Below, piece after piece: positions 1-5,798 of a DNA stretch of 7,710 nucleotides; position 1 is the first letter of the stretch, and each line of letters opens with the position of its first letter. The stretch is from the NCBI GenBank assembly GCA_021805275.1, contig JAJZFQ010000140.1, positions 1 to 7,710 of the forward strand, in the 5' to 3' direction. The notes beneath the pieces were generated by a model. It was not told where the DNA came from. It ran no database searches and worked only from the letters and a program-made list of their open reading frames with translations. The position numbers were made by a program, and so were the translations under genes. The DNA comes from Pseudomonadota bacterium (lineage in GTDB: Bacteria > Pseudomonadota > Gammaproteobacteria > Steroidobacterales > Steroidobacteraceae).

Positions 1-221
1 AGCCCGCCCTTGAGCCCCACCACGAAGCCGCCGCCGGCCCGGGCGGCCAGAAATCCCGGTGGCGCCGGCGCCGTCCAACTCTCGTGCTCGGCGCGGTCCG
101 GCCGCAGCCGATGCAGGCGCAGCCCCTTGATATCGACCATCCACAGCGCCGCATCGGAGGCGACCCACAGAGGTCCCTCACCCAGTTCGGCGCCGAGCGA
201 AAAGGCGTGCTCGGCGTGCAT
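1..221 (-). CDS. SMP-30/gluconolactonase-family protein, N-terminal part (cut by window edge)
   Basis: The minus-strand frame from ATG at 221 runs open to the window edge and gives 73 residues; the rest lies outside. Residues 12-19 read ELGEGPLW, followed by a Trp-Met-Val-Asp-Ile-Lys-Gly strand at 27-33 and GGGFVVGLKGG at the visible end. This is the start of the six-bladed propeller of the SMP-30/regucalcin/gluconolactonase family, in which the Glu of the GEGP motif (here E15) binds the divalent metal. Family members hydrolyse sugar lactones such as gluconolactone, usually in the cytoplasm; the substrate cannot be told from this fragment. A GTG directly precedes the ATG, but family members usually begin about ten residues before the ELGEGP motif, which fits 221. 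The frame is closed by a stop at 270-272. No clear Shine-Dalgarno is seen. A -10-like TATGAT lies about 118 bp upstream. Confidence 0.88.
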   Translation of the reverse strand, partial: MHAEHAFSLGAELGEGPLWVASDAALWMVDIKGLRLHRLRPDRAEHESWTAPAPPGFLAARAGGGFVVGLKGG

Positions 222-378
222 CACGAGCGCCGGGTCATCTGCGACCGCAGGGCATGGAAACCCCAGCGCTCACCCCGGAGGGGCGGGGCGCAAAACCCCT
301 GCAATGCATCACCTCTGGGCCGCTGCGGCAGTCGCTCGATCATAGATCTGATTAGTCTGATTATTCAGCCGGCGGGCG
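222..378 (-). promoter_or_regulatory. Intergenic region with -10-like box and tandem TCTGATTA repeats
   Basis: This 157-bp gap separates the epimerase stop from the SMP-30 start. It contains an AT-rich island at about 339-366 in an otherwise GC-rich setting. On the minus strand, TATGAT (339-344) matches the sigma-70 -10 consensus at five of six positions. The hexamer 17 bp upstream (TGAATA, 362-367) is a poor -35. TCTGATTA occurs twice on the plus strand, at 347-354 and 356-363, exactly 9 bp apart, just upstream of the -10 on the minus strand. That is a plausible place for an activator or repressor site. If the -10 is real, the SMP-30 leader is about 110 nt. No intrinsic terminator for the epimerase is visible. 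The promoter call is inference from sequence match alone. Confidence 0.35.
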
Positions 379-1410
379 TCAAGCCGTACCCTGAGCCGCC
401 CGGCGATCCCCGTAGTACTCGCGGAACCACTCGACGAACTGCCGCACCCCCACCTCCACCGGCGTTGCGGGCCGGTAACCGACGTCCCGAGCGAGGTCTT
501 CGACATCGGCGCAGGTCTCAGGAACATCGCCCGGCTGCAGCGGCAGGAAGCGCTTCTCGGCCTGGCGCCCGAGACACTGCTCGAGCACCTCGATGTAGCG
601 CATCAGCTCGACCGCCTGGTGGTTGCCGATGTTGTACAGGCGGTATGGCGCTCGGCTGCTCGCCGGATCGTGCGTCGCGCCGTCCCAGTGCGGATCGGGC
701 GCGGCAATGTGCTCACAGACACGCACGACGCCCTCGGCGATATCGTCCACGTACGTGAAGTCGCGTTTGTGACGGCCGTTGTTGTAGACGTCGATGGGCT
801 TGCCATCGAGGATGTTGCGAGCGAACTGGAACAGCGCCATGTCGGGCCGGCCCCACGGGCCGTAGACGGTGAAGAAGCGCAGCCCCGTGGTCGGCACGCC
901 GAACAATGCCGAGTAGCTGTGTGCCATGGCCTCGTTGGCCTTCTTGGTCGCCGCATAGATCGACAGCGGATGATCGGCTCCGCGGTGCGGCGAGAACGGC
1001 ATGTCGGTATTGGCGCCGTAGACCGAACTGGTCGAGGCGTAGACCAGATGCTCGATGCCGTTGTGACGGCATCCTTCGAGCACCGTCAGCGTCCCGGAGA
1101 CATTGCTGCGCACGTAACTGTAAGGGTCCTTCATCGAATAGCGCACCCCGGCCTGCGCGGCGAGGTGGATGACCCGGGCGAAGCGCTCCGCGGCGAAGAG
1201 CCGGGCCATGGCCGGCTCATCGGCGATGTCGAGGCGAAGGAAGCGAAACCCGTGCGCTGCGCGCAGGCGCTGCAGGCGCGCCTCCTTCAGCGCGACGTCG
1301 TAGTAATCGTTGAGGTTGTCGATGCCGACCACCTCGTGGCCGCGCGCCAGGAGCTTCTGGGCGGTGTGATAGCCGATGAATCCGGCCGCACCGGTGACGA
1401 GAATTTTCAT
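379..1410 (-). CDS. NAD-dependent epimerase, UDP-glucuronate 4-epimerase (CapI/GAE) type
   Basis: A 343-residue extended short-chain dehydrogenase, probably interconverting UDP-glucuronate and UDP-galacturonate in the cytoplasm for surface polysaccharide. The Rossmann motif GAAGFIG is at residues 7-13, with the NAD-ribose-binding acidic residue in IDNLNDYYD (D31). [12 protein letters not shown] is at 81-92, the catalytic Ser in STSSVYG (126-132), and the YxxxK pair is Y152/K156. [12 protein letters not shown] at 181-192 and DFTYVDDI further on are typical of the CapI/UDP-glucuronate epimerase branch rather than GalE or dTDP-glucose dehydratase. The length is close to the usual 330-350. AGAGAGG lies four bases before the ATG (plus-strand 1415-1421) and supports this start. 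The YedA-like gene lies 117 bp upstream on the same strand. No glycosyltransferases or other polysaccharide genes are adjacent, so the pathway is not shown. Substrate is inferred from family resemblance; another UDP-sugar is possible. Confidence 0.88.
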   Translation of the reverse strand: MKILVTGAAGFIGYHTAQKLLARGHEVVGIDNLNDYYDVALKEARLQRLRAAHGFRFLRLDIADEPAMARLFAAERFARVIHLAAQAGVRYSMKDPYSYVRSNVSGTLTVLEGCRHNGIEHLVYASTSSVYGANTDMPFSPHRGADHPLSIYAATKKANEAMAHSYSALFGVPTTGLRFFTVYGPWGRPDMALFQFARNILDGKPIDVYNNGRHKRDFTYVDDIAEGVVRVCEHIAAPDPHWDGATHDPASSRAPYRLYNIGNHQAVELMRYIEVLEQCLGRQAEKRFLPLQPGDVPETCADVEDLARDVGYRPATPVEVGVRQFVEWFREYYGDRRAAQGTA

Positions 1411-1500
1411 GGTTCCTCTCTGACTGCGACGGCCGCGCGCCGCGGCCCTTCGGGGGCGCAGATCACATTGTACCGACCCGCCCCGCCGGCACGCCGAGCA

Positions 1501-1525
1501 GTGTGTCGCGGCGGGCCGACCACAC
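1501..1525 (-). other. Imperfect inverted repeat just downstream of the YedA-like gene
   Basis: GTGTGTCG (1501-1508) pairs with CGA-C-CACAC (1517-1525) in an 8-bp stem with one bulged base at 1520 and an 8-nt loop. It starts 3 bp past the stop codon of the exporter gene. It could slow or end transcription before the epimerase gene, but no T-run follows on the minus strand, so it is not a canonical intrinsic terminator. The remaining bases of the 117-bp gap (1411-1527) hold the epimerase Shine-Dalgarno and nothing else I recognise. Confidence 0.25.
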
Positions 1526-1527
1526 CG

Positions 1528-2469
1528 CTAGGAGCGCTCGACCCGAAGACCCGGCGCAGCCGACTCGGCGCCCATCGTGCGCGGGGTCTTCCCGCTGATG
1601 ATGATGACGACACTGGCGATCACGAGCAGGGTGCCGAAGACGGTGCGTGCATCCAGGGACTCGCTGCCGAACAGATAGCCGATGATGACTGCGACCAGCG
1701 GATTGACATAGGCATACGTGCCGACCTTGGTGGGCGACTCATGATGGATCAGCCAGGTGTAGGCGCCAAAGGCGAGCACCGATCCGGCCACGATGAGATA
1801 CGCCAACGCCACCCAGGCCTGCGTGGACACCGTCGCCGGATGAAAACCGCGCTCCTGTCCGAACACGACCGCGGCAACGCCGAGCAGCAGCCCGCCGGCG
1901 AGCATCTCGGTCCCGGCCGTCATCGTCTTCGCCGCGGGTAACGGCAGACGCCGCATCAGCACCGAGGCGATCGACCAGCTCATGGCGGCGATCACCAGCG
2001 CGAGCGCCGAGGGCCCATAGATGGGCGCGCCGGCGAGTCCGACCGCGGGGTCGACCAGCACCACGACGCCACCGAGGCCGACGATGAGCGCCGAAGCGAG
2101 CCGCAGCGTCAGCCGCTGCGTGCGCAGCCAGAGGATCTCCGCGACCGCGGTGAAGGCCGGGATCGTGGCCAGCATCACTGCCGCCATCCCGGAGTGAACC
2201 TGCCGCTCGGCCGTGAACAGCAGCCCGTAGTCGATGACGAACATCAGGACCGCGAGCAGCACGATCGATCCCCACTGGCGCAGCGTCGGCAGAGGCTGGC
2301 GGCGGGCGAGCGCCCAGGCACACATCATCGCCCCGGCGACGGTGAAGCGGATCGACGCCAGCAGCAGCGGCGCCACCTCACGCACCCCGATGCGGATCGC
2401 GATATAGGTCGAGCCCCAGACCAGATAGATGATCCCGAATGCAGTCAGGGTCTTGAGCTTACTGGGCAC
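1528..2469 (-). CDS. yedA: DMT-superfamily EamA exporter, YedA-like
   Basis: A 313-residue inner-membrane protein with the ten-helix, two-EamA-repeat layout of drug/metabolite transporters. WGSTYIAIRIG near residues 18-28 in the first helix and SPTKVGTYAYVNPLVAVIIG at 245-264 in the second repeat are the signatures of the YedA/RhtA-like branch. It should export a small metabolite or amino acid by proton exchange; the substrate is unknown. The N-terminal half ends near GLGGVVVLV (131-139), and the second repeat begins around residue 153. The start is GTG at 2467-2469, supported by AGGAG (plus-strand 2476-2480) six bases upstream. A -10-like TATGAT lies at 2524-2529. The last 20 residues or so are a polar cytoplasmic tail. 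The gene is divergent from the HDOD gene across a 197-bp region. Family assignment is firm; the gene symbol is by resemblance. Confidence 0.88.
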   Translation of the reverse strand: MPSKLKTLTAFGIIYLVWGSTYIAIRIGVREVAPLLLASIRFTVAGAMMCAWALARRQPLPTLRQWGSIVLLAVLMFVIDYGLLFTAERQVHSGMAAVMLATIPAFTAVAEILWLRTQRLTLRLASALIVGLGGVVVLVDPAVGLAGAPIYGPSALALVIAAMSWSIASVLMRRLPLPAAKTMTAGTEMLAGGLLLGVAAVVFGQERGFHPATVSTQAWVALAYLIVAGSVLAFGAYTWLIHHESPTKVGTYAYVNPLVAVIIGYLFGSESLDARTVFGTLLVIASVVIIISGKTPRTMGAESAAPGLRVERS

Positions 2470-2666
2470 GCGGCGCTCCTGGCGGCGATGAGACGGTGCG
2501 AGGGGGGACGGGGAGCCGCTCCGATCATACCGCAGCGCCCCGTGCGGCCCCGCGCAGCGTGCGGTAAGTCACAGATCCGCACTCCAGTGGCGGAGTTTTA
2601 CGCCGTGCTGCCGAAAACTGCATCGGTTGCGAAGCGTTCGTCCGCGCTTCGGGGGATGCTGTCACG
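2470..2666. promoter_or_regulatory. Divergent intergenic region between the YedA-like and HDOD genes
   Basis: This 197-bp region should hold promoters for both divergent genes. On the minus strand, TATGAT at 2524-2529 is a -10-like box (five of six to consensus), placing transcription about 48 nt before the exporter GTG; no -35 is recognisable at 16-18 bp spacing. On the plus strand I see no convincing -35/-10 pair. ACTCC (2581-2585) and GGAGT (2592-2596) form a 5-bp inverted repeat followed by TTTTA. A second, stronger inverted repeat is listed separately. Functional roles are inference. Confidence 0.35.
2630..2656 (+). promoter_or_regulatory. Leader hairpin next to the Shine-Dalgarno of the HDOD gene
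   Basis: CGAAGCG (2630-2636) and CGCTTCG (2645-2651) are perfect inverted repeats around an 8-nt loop. The last stem base is the first G of GGGGGA (2651-2656), the only Shine-Dalgarno-like stretch before the ATG at 2667 (10-nt spacing). In the mRNA the stem would abut, and partly use, the ribosome-binding site; as DNA it could be an operator half-site pair. Either role is inference. Confidence 0.35.
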
Positions 2667-3830
2667 ATGGGATATTGGCTGCTCACGCCGCTGCTGCTCG
2701 CCGTCGCCGCCGCCGCACTGCGGCCGGCGCTGCGTCGTGCCTTTGGCGCGGTCGCGGGCGGTCACGGCGCCGGCGATGCGCCGGCCGTCGACTCCGCGCC
2801 CGATCCCGAGGTCGCCCCCGCCCCGCCCGCACCTCCCGAGGCACAGCGGCCCGCGGCCGCTGCCCTCCCTGCCTCCGCGCCGCTCGAGGCCGCGGAGATC
2901 TTCGCGCAGCTGCGCGCCCTGGAACTCGGTCTGACCGCCCCGCCCCGCGCCCAGGCCGAAGATGAGCGCAAGATTGCCCAAGCTCTCGGTGCGATCGGGG
3001 ATGCGGCCGCCGAGCGGCGCTACTTTCCGCGGCGCCCCAACCTGCTGCCGCAGCTGATGCACGCCATCCAGGACGAGTCCGTCGCACGGCGTCAGTTGGT
3101 CGCCATCATCGCTCGGGACCCGGCGCTGGTCGACAGCCTGCTGCGCATGGCGAACAGCTCCTTCTATCGCCTCAGTCCGCAGCCGGTGGAGTCCATCGAG
3201 CGGGCGGTCGCAGTCCTCGGCAGCGAAGGCCTGCGCTCGGTGATCGCCACGGCGCTGATGCAGCCGATCTTCAACGCCGTCGCGGCCGCAGAATTCCCGA
3301 AATTTCCACAGCTGGTCTGGGAGCACGCGCTGCGCTCGGCGCAGGCCGCGGTGGTCCATGCGGCGGTGGCCGAACGCATCGAACCGTTCACGGCCGAACT
3401 GCTCAGCCTGATCAGCGGCATGGCGGAAATCGTGCTGTTCCGTGCGGTACGCGCCCGCTGTGCAGCGGCCAGCGGCAGCAGTCCGGCGGCCGCCGGACTG
3501 CTGGACACTCTGCTCAGAGTTCACGCCGCGCCGCTCGCGCAGCGGATCGGCGGGGACTGGCAGCTGTCCGAGGCGGCGTTAGCCGCGCTCACCGAACAGA
3601 CCGCACCGAGCGCGCCCGGCAGCGCACTCGGCCGCTCACTGCACTTCGGCCGTCTCGCCGGTGCGCTCGCCGTGCTGTACGCCAATGGTCGGATCGACAA
3701 GGCGACGGTGCGTGCATCGCTGCCCTCGAGTGCACTGCCCGCCGCGCACAGCGATACGCTCGTCACGAAGCTCCTGCTGCCGTTCCAGGATCCGCGCACC
3801 GGATCCGTGCCCCGCACGCCGCGACGCTGA
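2667..3830 (+). CDS. Membrane-anchored HDOD-domain protein
   Basis: A 387-residue protein. Residues 4-20 are a hydrophobic helix, likely an uncleaved N-terminal anchor followed by basic residues. Residues 38-75 are a low-complexity Ala/Pro linker. An HDOD domain follows from about 125. The diagnostic stretch is DPALVDSLLRMANSSFY (151-167), then the SIERAVAVLGSEGLRSV block (176-192). HDOD domains descend from HD phosphohydrolases and usually act as non-catalytic protein-interaction modules in signalling, motility or stress control. Here the position of the usual HD-containing segment reads SLISGMAEIVLF (247-258), without an HD pair, so catalysis is not expected. No GGDEF, EAL or receiver domain is attached. 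The ATG at 2667 has GGGGGA 10 bases upstream. A small membrane-protein gene follows 86 bp downstream on the same strand. The domain is clear; the cellular role and partner are not. Confidence 0.85.
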   Translation: MGYWLLTPLLLAVAAAALRPALRRAFGAVAGGHGAGDAPAVDSAPDPEVAPAPPAPPEAQRPAAAALPASAPLEAAEIFAQLRALELGLTAPPRAQAEDERKIAQALGAIGDAAAERRYFPRRPNLLPQLMHAIQDESVARRQLVAIIARDPALVDSLLRMANSSFYRLSPQPVESIERAVAVLGSEGLRSVIATALMQPIFNAVAAAEFPKFPQLVWEHALRSAQAAVVHAAVAERIEPFTAELLSLISGMAEIVLFRAVRARCAAASGSSPAAAGLLDTLLRVHAAPLAQRIGGDWQLSEAALAALTEQTAPSAPGSALGRSLHFGRLAGALAVLYANGRIDKATVRASLPSSALPAAHSDTLVTKLLLPFQDPRTGSVPRTPRR

Positions 3831-3865
3831 ACGCCGAGCGGCGCGGAGGTGGACTCCCCGCGCGA

Positions 3866-3893
3866 ACAGGCCGATGATATCGGCTCGGCCTGT
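3866..3893 (+). other. 9-bp perfect inverted repeat between the HDOD and small-protein genes
   Basis: ACAGGCCGA (3866-3874) and TCGGCCTGT (3885-3893) are perfectly complementary around a 10-nt spacer. The repeat lies 35 bp after the HDOD stop and 23 bp before the next ATG. A GC-rich stem here could attenuate or partly terminate transcription, protect the upstream mRNA end, or serve as an operator. No T-run follows, so a standard intrinsic terminator is unlikely. Confidence 0.4.
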
Positions 3894-3916
3894 GACCGCA
3901 TCGCGGACCACCGTTC

Positions 3917-4222
3917 ATGACCCAGGTACTACCCGTTCTCCTCTCCACACTCGCCGGCACGGTGCTCGGTGCGCTCATCGCCTGGCTGCTGACGCATCTG
4001 TATGCCCGGCTGGCGCTGCGAGAGGTTCGCAAGCAACGCGACCAGCTCGAGCGCTACAACCGGACGCTGACTGTGCTGCTGAAGGGATGGGAGGATCAGA
4101 GTCAGGTGGAACTCTCGCGCAACGCGCGCGGAGAGATCAGCGGCGGACGGGTGCTCGCCGGCACGGCCGGGGCGCTGGTGGAGTCTGCCGAGCACGGCGC
4201 CGGCGCACCGCGGCGCTTCTGA
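3917..4222 (+). CDS. Small single-pass membrane protein of unknown function
   Basis: A 101-residue protein that I do not recognise as a named family. Residues 4-27 form one hydrophobic helix with small-residue spacing (TLAGTVLGALIAW). Residues 31-56 are charged and predicted helical (REVRKQRDQLERYNRTL), as in a short coiled coil. The last 35 residues are Gly/Ala-rich and polar. The likely topology is a short N-terminus, one membrane helix and a cytoplasmic tail. The ATG at 3917 is the only start in the frame, since a TGA lies at 3893-3895. Ribosome binding is weak (GGA about nine bases upstream). It follows the membrane-anchored HDOD gene on the same strand after 86 bp, so the two may be co-expressed. 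The coding call rests on the well-formed membrane helix plus amphipathic helix and on placement; a homologue search would settle it. Confidence 0.6.
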   Translation: MTQVLPVLLSTLAGTVLGALIAWLLTHLYARLALREVRKQRDQLERYNRTLTVLLKGWEDQSQVELSRNARGEISGGRVLAGTAGALVESAEHGAGAPRRF

Positions 4223-4237
4223 GTTCTTCCGCCGCTG

Positions 4238-4266
4238 CGGCCGGCCCGCTCTACGGGCACCGGCCG
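4238..4266. terminator. Strong hairpin between convergent genes, overlapping the metC stop
   Basis: CGGCCGG (4238-4244) pairs with CCGGCCG (4260-4266). Inside it CCCG (4245-4248) pairs with CGGG (4254-4257), leaving a CA bulge at 4258-4259 and a 5-nt loop CTCTA. That is 11 G-C pairs. The structure sits in the 28-bp gap of the convergent pair and includes the metC stop and last four codons. It could end transcription from both sides, but neither strand has a T-run after it, so bidirectional termination is inference. Confidence 0.4.
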
Positions 4267-5432
4267 GCGAGCCGGTCGAGGCCCTCCCGCAGATCGTTCC
4301 GGACATCCTCGAGGTCTTCGAGCCCGACCTGAACCCGCAGACACAGTCCGGACGGGCACCAGTCGGTTGCCGTGCGGTAGGTGCGGCAGTCGAAGGGAAT
4401 GATGAGACTCTCGAAACCACCCCAGGAATAGCCCATGCCGAAGATGCGCATCGCATCGAGCATGCGCGCGAGGTCATCGCGACTGAATCCCGGGTGCAGG
4501 ATGAAGGAGAACACGCCCGTCGAGCCGGTGAAATCGCGCTTCCAGAACGCGTGCCCCGGGCACGAGGGCAATGCCGGGTGCAACACCGTTGCGACCTCCG
4601 GTTGCGCAGCGAGCCACTCGGCGAGCGCCAGACCGCGCCGCTCGGCCTCCTGCAGACGGATGTGCAGCGTGCGCATGCCGCGCAGCGCCAGATAGCAGTC
4701 CTCGGCCCCCGGCAGCATCGCCATGCTCTGGTAGGTCTCCCTCAACCGCGGCCAGAGCCGCTCGTTGGCGCTGACGAGTCCGAGGAGGATGTCCGAGTGG
4801 CCGCTGAGATACTTCGTGCCGGCTTCCACCACCAGATCGCAGCCGTGCTCGTGGGCTCGGAAGTACAGCGGCGTGGCCCAGGTGTTGTCGATGATCGTCG
4901 TCAGTGCGCGCTCGCGCGCCAGCGCGGTGATGGCCGGGACGTCCTGGACCTCGAAGGTCTGCGAGCCGGGCGACTCGAGGAAAATCGTCGAGGTGTTCGG
5001 CCGGATCAGCGCCGCGAGGCCCGCGCCGAGCATCGGATCGTAGTAGGTCGTCTCGATGCCGAATCGCGCGAGCAGCTTGCCGCACAGCGCCCGGGTCGGC
5101 AGGTAGACGCTGTCGGGCATGAGCAGATGATCCCCGCTCTTCAGCGCCGTGAGCAGTGCCAAGGTGACCGCTCCGAGACCCGAGGCGGCGAGCGACGTGC
5201 CGGCCGCTCCGCTGAGTGCGCTCCAGGCGCTCTCCAGACTCTCGACGGTCGGCGTGCCGGCGGTGCCGTAGCTGTACCGGGCGCGCTCGTGCTGCAGATC
5301 ATCGAGCGTCTTGAACAGCACCGTGGAGCCGCGGTAGAGCGGCGTATTGACGAAGCCGTAATGTGCCTCGGACATGCGGCCGAGCTGGGCCAGCCGGGTA
5401 CCGATGCCGAGAGTCGCCGCGGAATCTTTCAT
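4251..5432 (-). CDS. metC: Cystathionine beta-lyase
   Basis: A 393-residue PLP enzyme of the Cys/Met metabolism family that cleaves cystathionine to homocysteine, pyruvate and ammonia in methionine synthesis. The PLP-binding lysine is K207 in GTKYLSGHSD (205-214), and D182 in IDNTWATP should contact the pyridine nitrogen. Other family blocks are YSYGTAGTPT (53-62), FLESPGS (151-157), FWKRDFTGSTGVFSF (296-310), YSWGGFESL (335-343) and LRVQVGLEDLEDV (365-377). The FWKRDFTGS and YSWGG(F/Y)ESL blocks resemble enterobacterial MetC more than MetB or MetZ. The length equals the usual ~395. I chose ATG 5432 although the frame stays open to 5654: the added residues are Arg-rich and unlike the family. 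The ribosome-binding site is weak. A TATAGA box (5469-5474) and a 12-bp hairpin (5490-5522) lie upstream. Activity on cystine is a possible side reaction. Confidence 0.93.
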   Translation of the reverse strand: MKDSAATLGIGTRLAQLGRMSEAHYGFVNTPLYRGSTVLFKTLDDLQHERARYSYGTAGTPTVESLESAWSALSGAAGTSLAASGLGAVTLALLTALKSGDHLLMPDSVYLPTRALCGKLLARFGIETTYYDPMLGAGLAALIRPNTSTIFLESPGSQTFEVQDVPAITALARERALTTIIDNTWATPLYFRAHEHGCDLVVEAGTKYLSGHSDILLGLVSANERLWPRLRETYQSMAMLPGAEDCYLALRGMRTLHIRLQEAERRGLALAEWLAAQPEVATVLHPALPSCPGHAFWKRDFTGSTGVFSFILHPGFSRDDLARMLDAMRIFGMGYSWGGFESLIIPFDCRTYRTATDWCPSGLCLRVQVGLEDLEDVRNDLREGLDRLAGRCP

Positions 5433-5489
5433 GGTGCGCGCCGTTGCCTGCTGATCGCGAGACTGCACTCTATACGCTTGCGCGCAGGG

Positions 5490-5522
5490 AGCGCCACGCC
5501 CGAGCGCCGCGGGTGTGGCGCT
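5490..5522 (-). promoter_or_regulatory. 12-bp stem-loop upstream of metC
   Basis: AGCGCCAC (5490-5497) and GTGGCGCT (5515-5522) pair perfectly. The stem continues inward with GCCC (5498-5501) against GGGT (5511-5514), including one G-T wobble, leaving a 9-nt loop. On the minus strand its 3' end is 57 nt before the metC ATG. If transcription starts upstream it would be a leader structure; if it starts at the TATAGA box, the repeat would be a DNA site at about -20 to -60. No T-run follows, so a terminator is unlikely. Confidence 0.45.
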
Positions 5523-5749
5523 GCGCGACTGTGACTGCCTGTCGCAATCCACGAGGCGCAAATCTCGATCGATCCGACCGCTCCGAGGATGGGTCCTGTG
5601 AAGTTCCCCCCGCTCACATCCACGCCCCCGATCCTCGAATGACCGCCAGGACACCGAGAACGCAACCTCGAGCGTGGATGGCAGCTCTCGGCCGCCTGCT
5701 GTGGCACGCGCCGTTCCTCAGATCCCCCACTTTCGATCGCTCACGCCAC

Positions 5750-5782
5750 CTGCCGCAACGGCAGTCTCTCGGGCGCGCGAGA
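5750..5782 (-). terminator. Paired small hairpins after the two-component operon (weak terminator candidate)
   Basis: CTGCCG-CAA-CGGCAG (5750-5764) is a perfect 6-bp stem with a 3-nt loop. TCTCG (5767-5771) and CGAGA (5778-5782) make a second 5-bp stem. Both begin within 50 bp after the regulator stop on the minus strand. Neither is followed by a T-run, so any terminator role would have to be partial or factor-assisted. Confidence 0.25.
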
Positions 5783-5798
5783 TGGCGGCCGAAGACCG

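Larger units (their letters stand above)
5433..5798. other. 366-bp gene-free region upstream of metC
   Basis: No recognisable gene lies between the regulator stop and the metC start; open frames here are short, Arg/Pro/Ser-rich and without family features. The region holds a -10-like TATAGA for metC on the minus strand (plus-strand 5469-5474; four of six to consensus, no clear -35). It also has the 12-bp hairpin at 5490-5522 and a 9-bp inverted repeat with a wide spacer: CATCCACGC 5617-5625 and GCGTGGATG 5672-5680, 46 bp apart. Two small hairpins follow the regulator gene. I could not fit a known SAM or SAH riboswitch to it. Confidence 0.5.

Noticed and set aside
619..1941. 440-residue open frame on the plus strand opposite the epimerase and exporter genes
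   Set aside because: It spans two real antisense genes and their intergenic gap and has no recognisable domain.
379..2469. Polysaccharide biosynthesis cluster containing the epimerase
   Set aside because: The flanking genes are an exporter of another class and an SMP-30 protein; no glycosyltransferase, flippase or polymerase is present in the window.
2598..3524. 308-residue open frame on the minus strand opposite the HDOD gene
   Set aside because: Arg/Gly-rich composition with no family feature; it is the antisense shadow of the HDOD coding frame in GC-rich DNA.
4494..5534. 346-residue open frame on the plus strand opposite metC
   Set aside because: Arg/Gly/Ala-rich shadow of metC without family features.
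5433..5654. N-terminal extension of MetC by 74 residues (frame open to an ATG at 5654)
   Set aside because: The extra residues are Arg-rich, show no targeting or domain feature, contain the 12-bp hairpin, and would make the protein far longer than the ~395-residue family.
5433..5798. SAM/SAH riboswitch or tRNA in the metC upstream gap
   Set aside because: I could not place a SAM-I, SAM-II or SAH core, nor a tRNA cloverleaf with T-arm consensus; only simple stems are seen.
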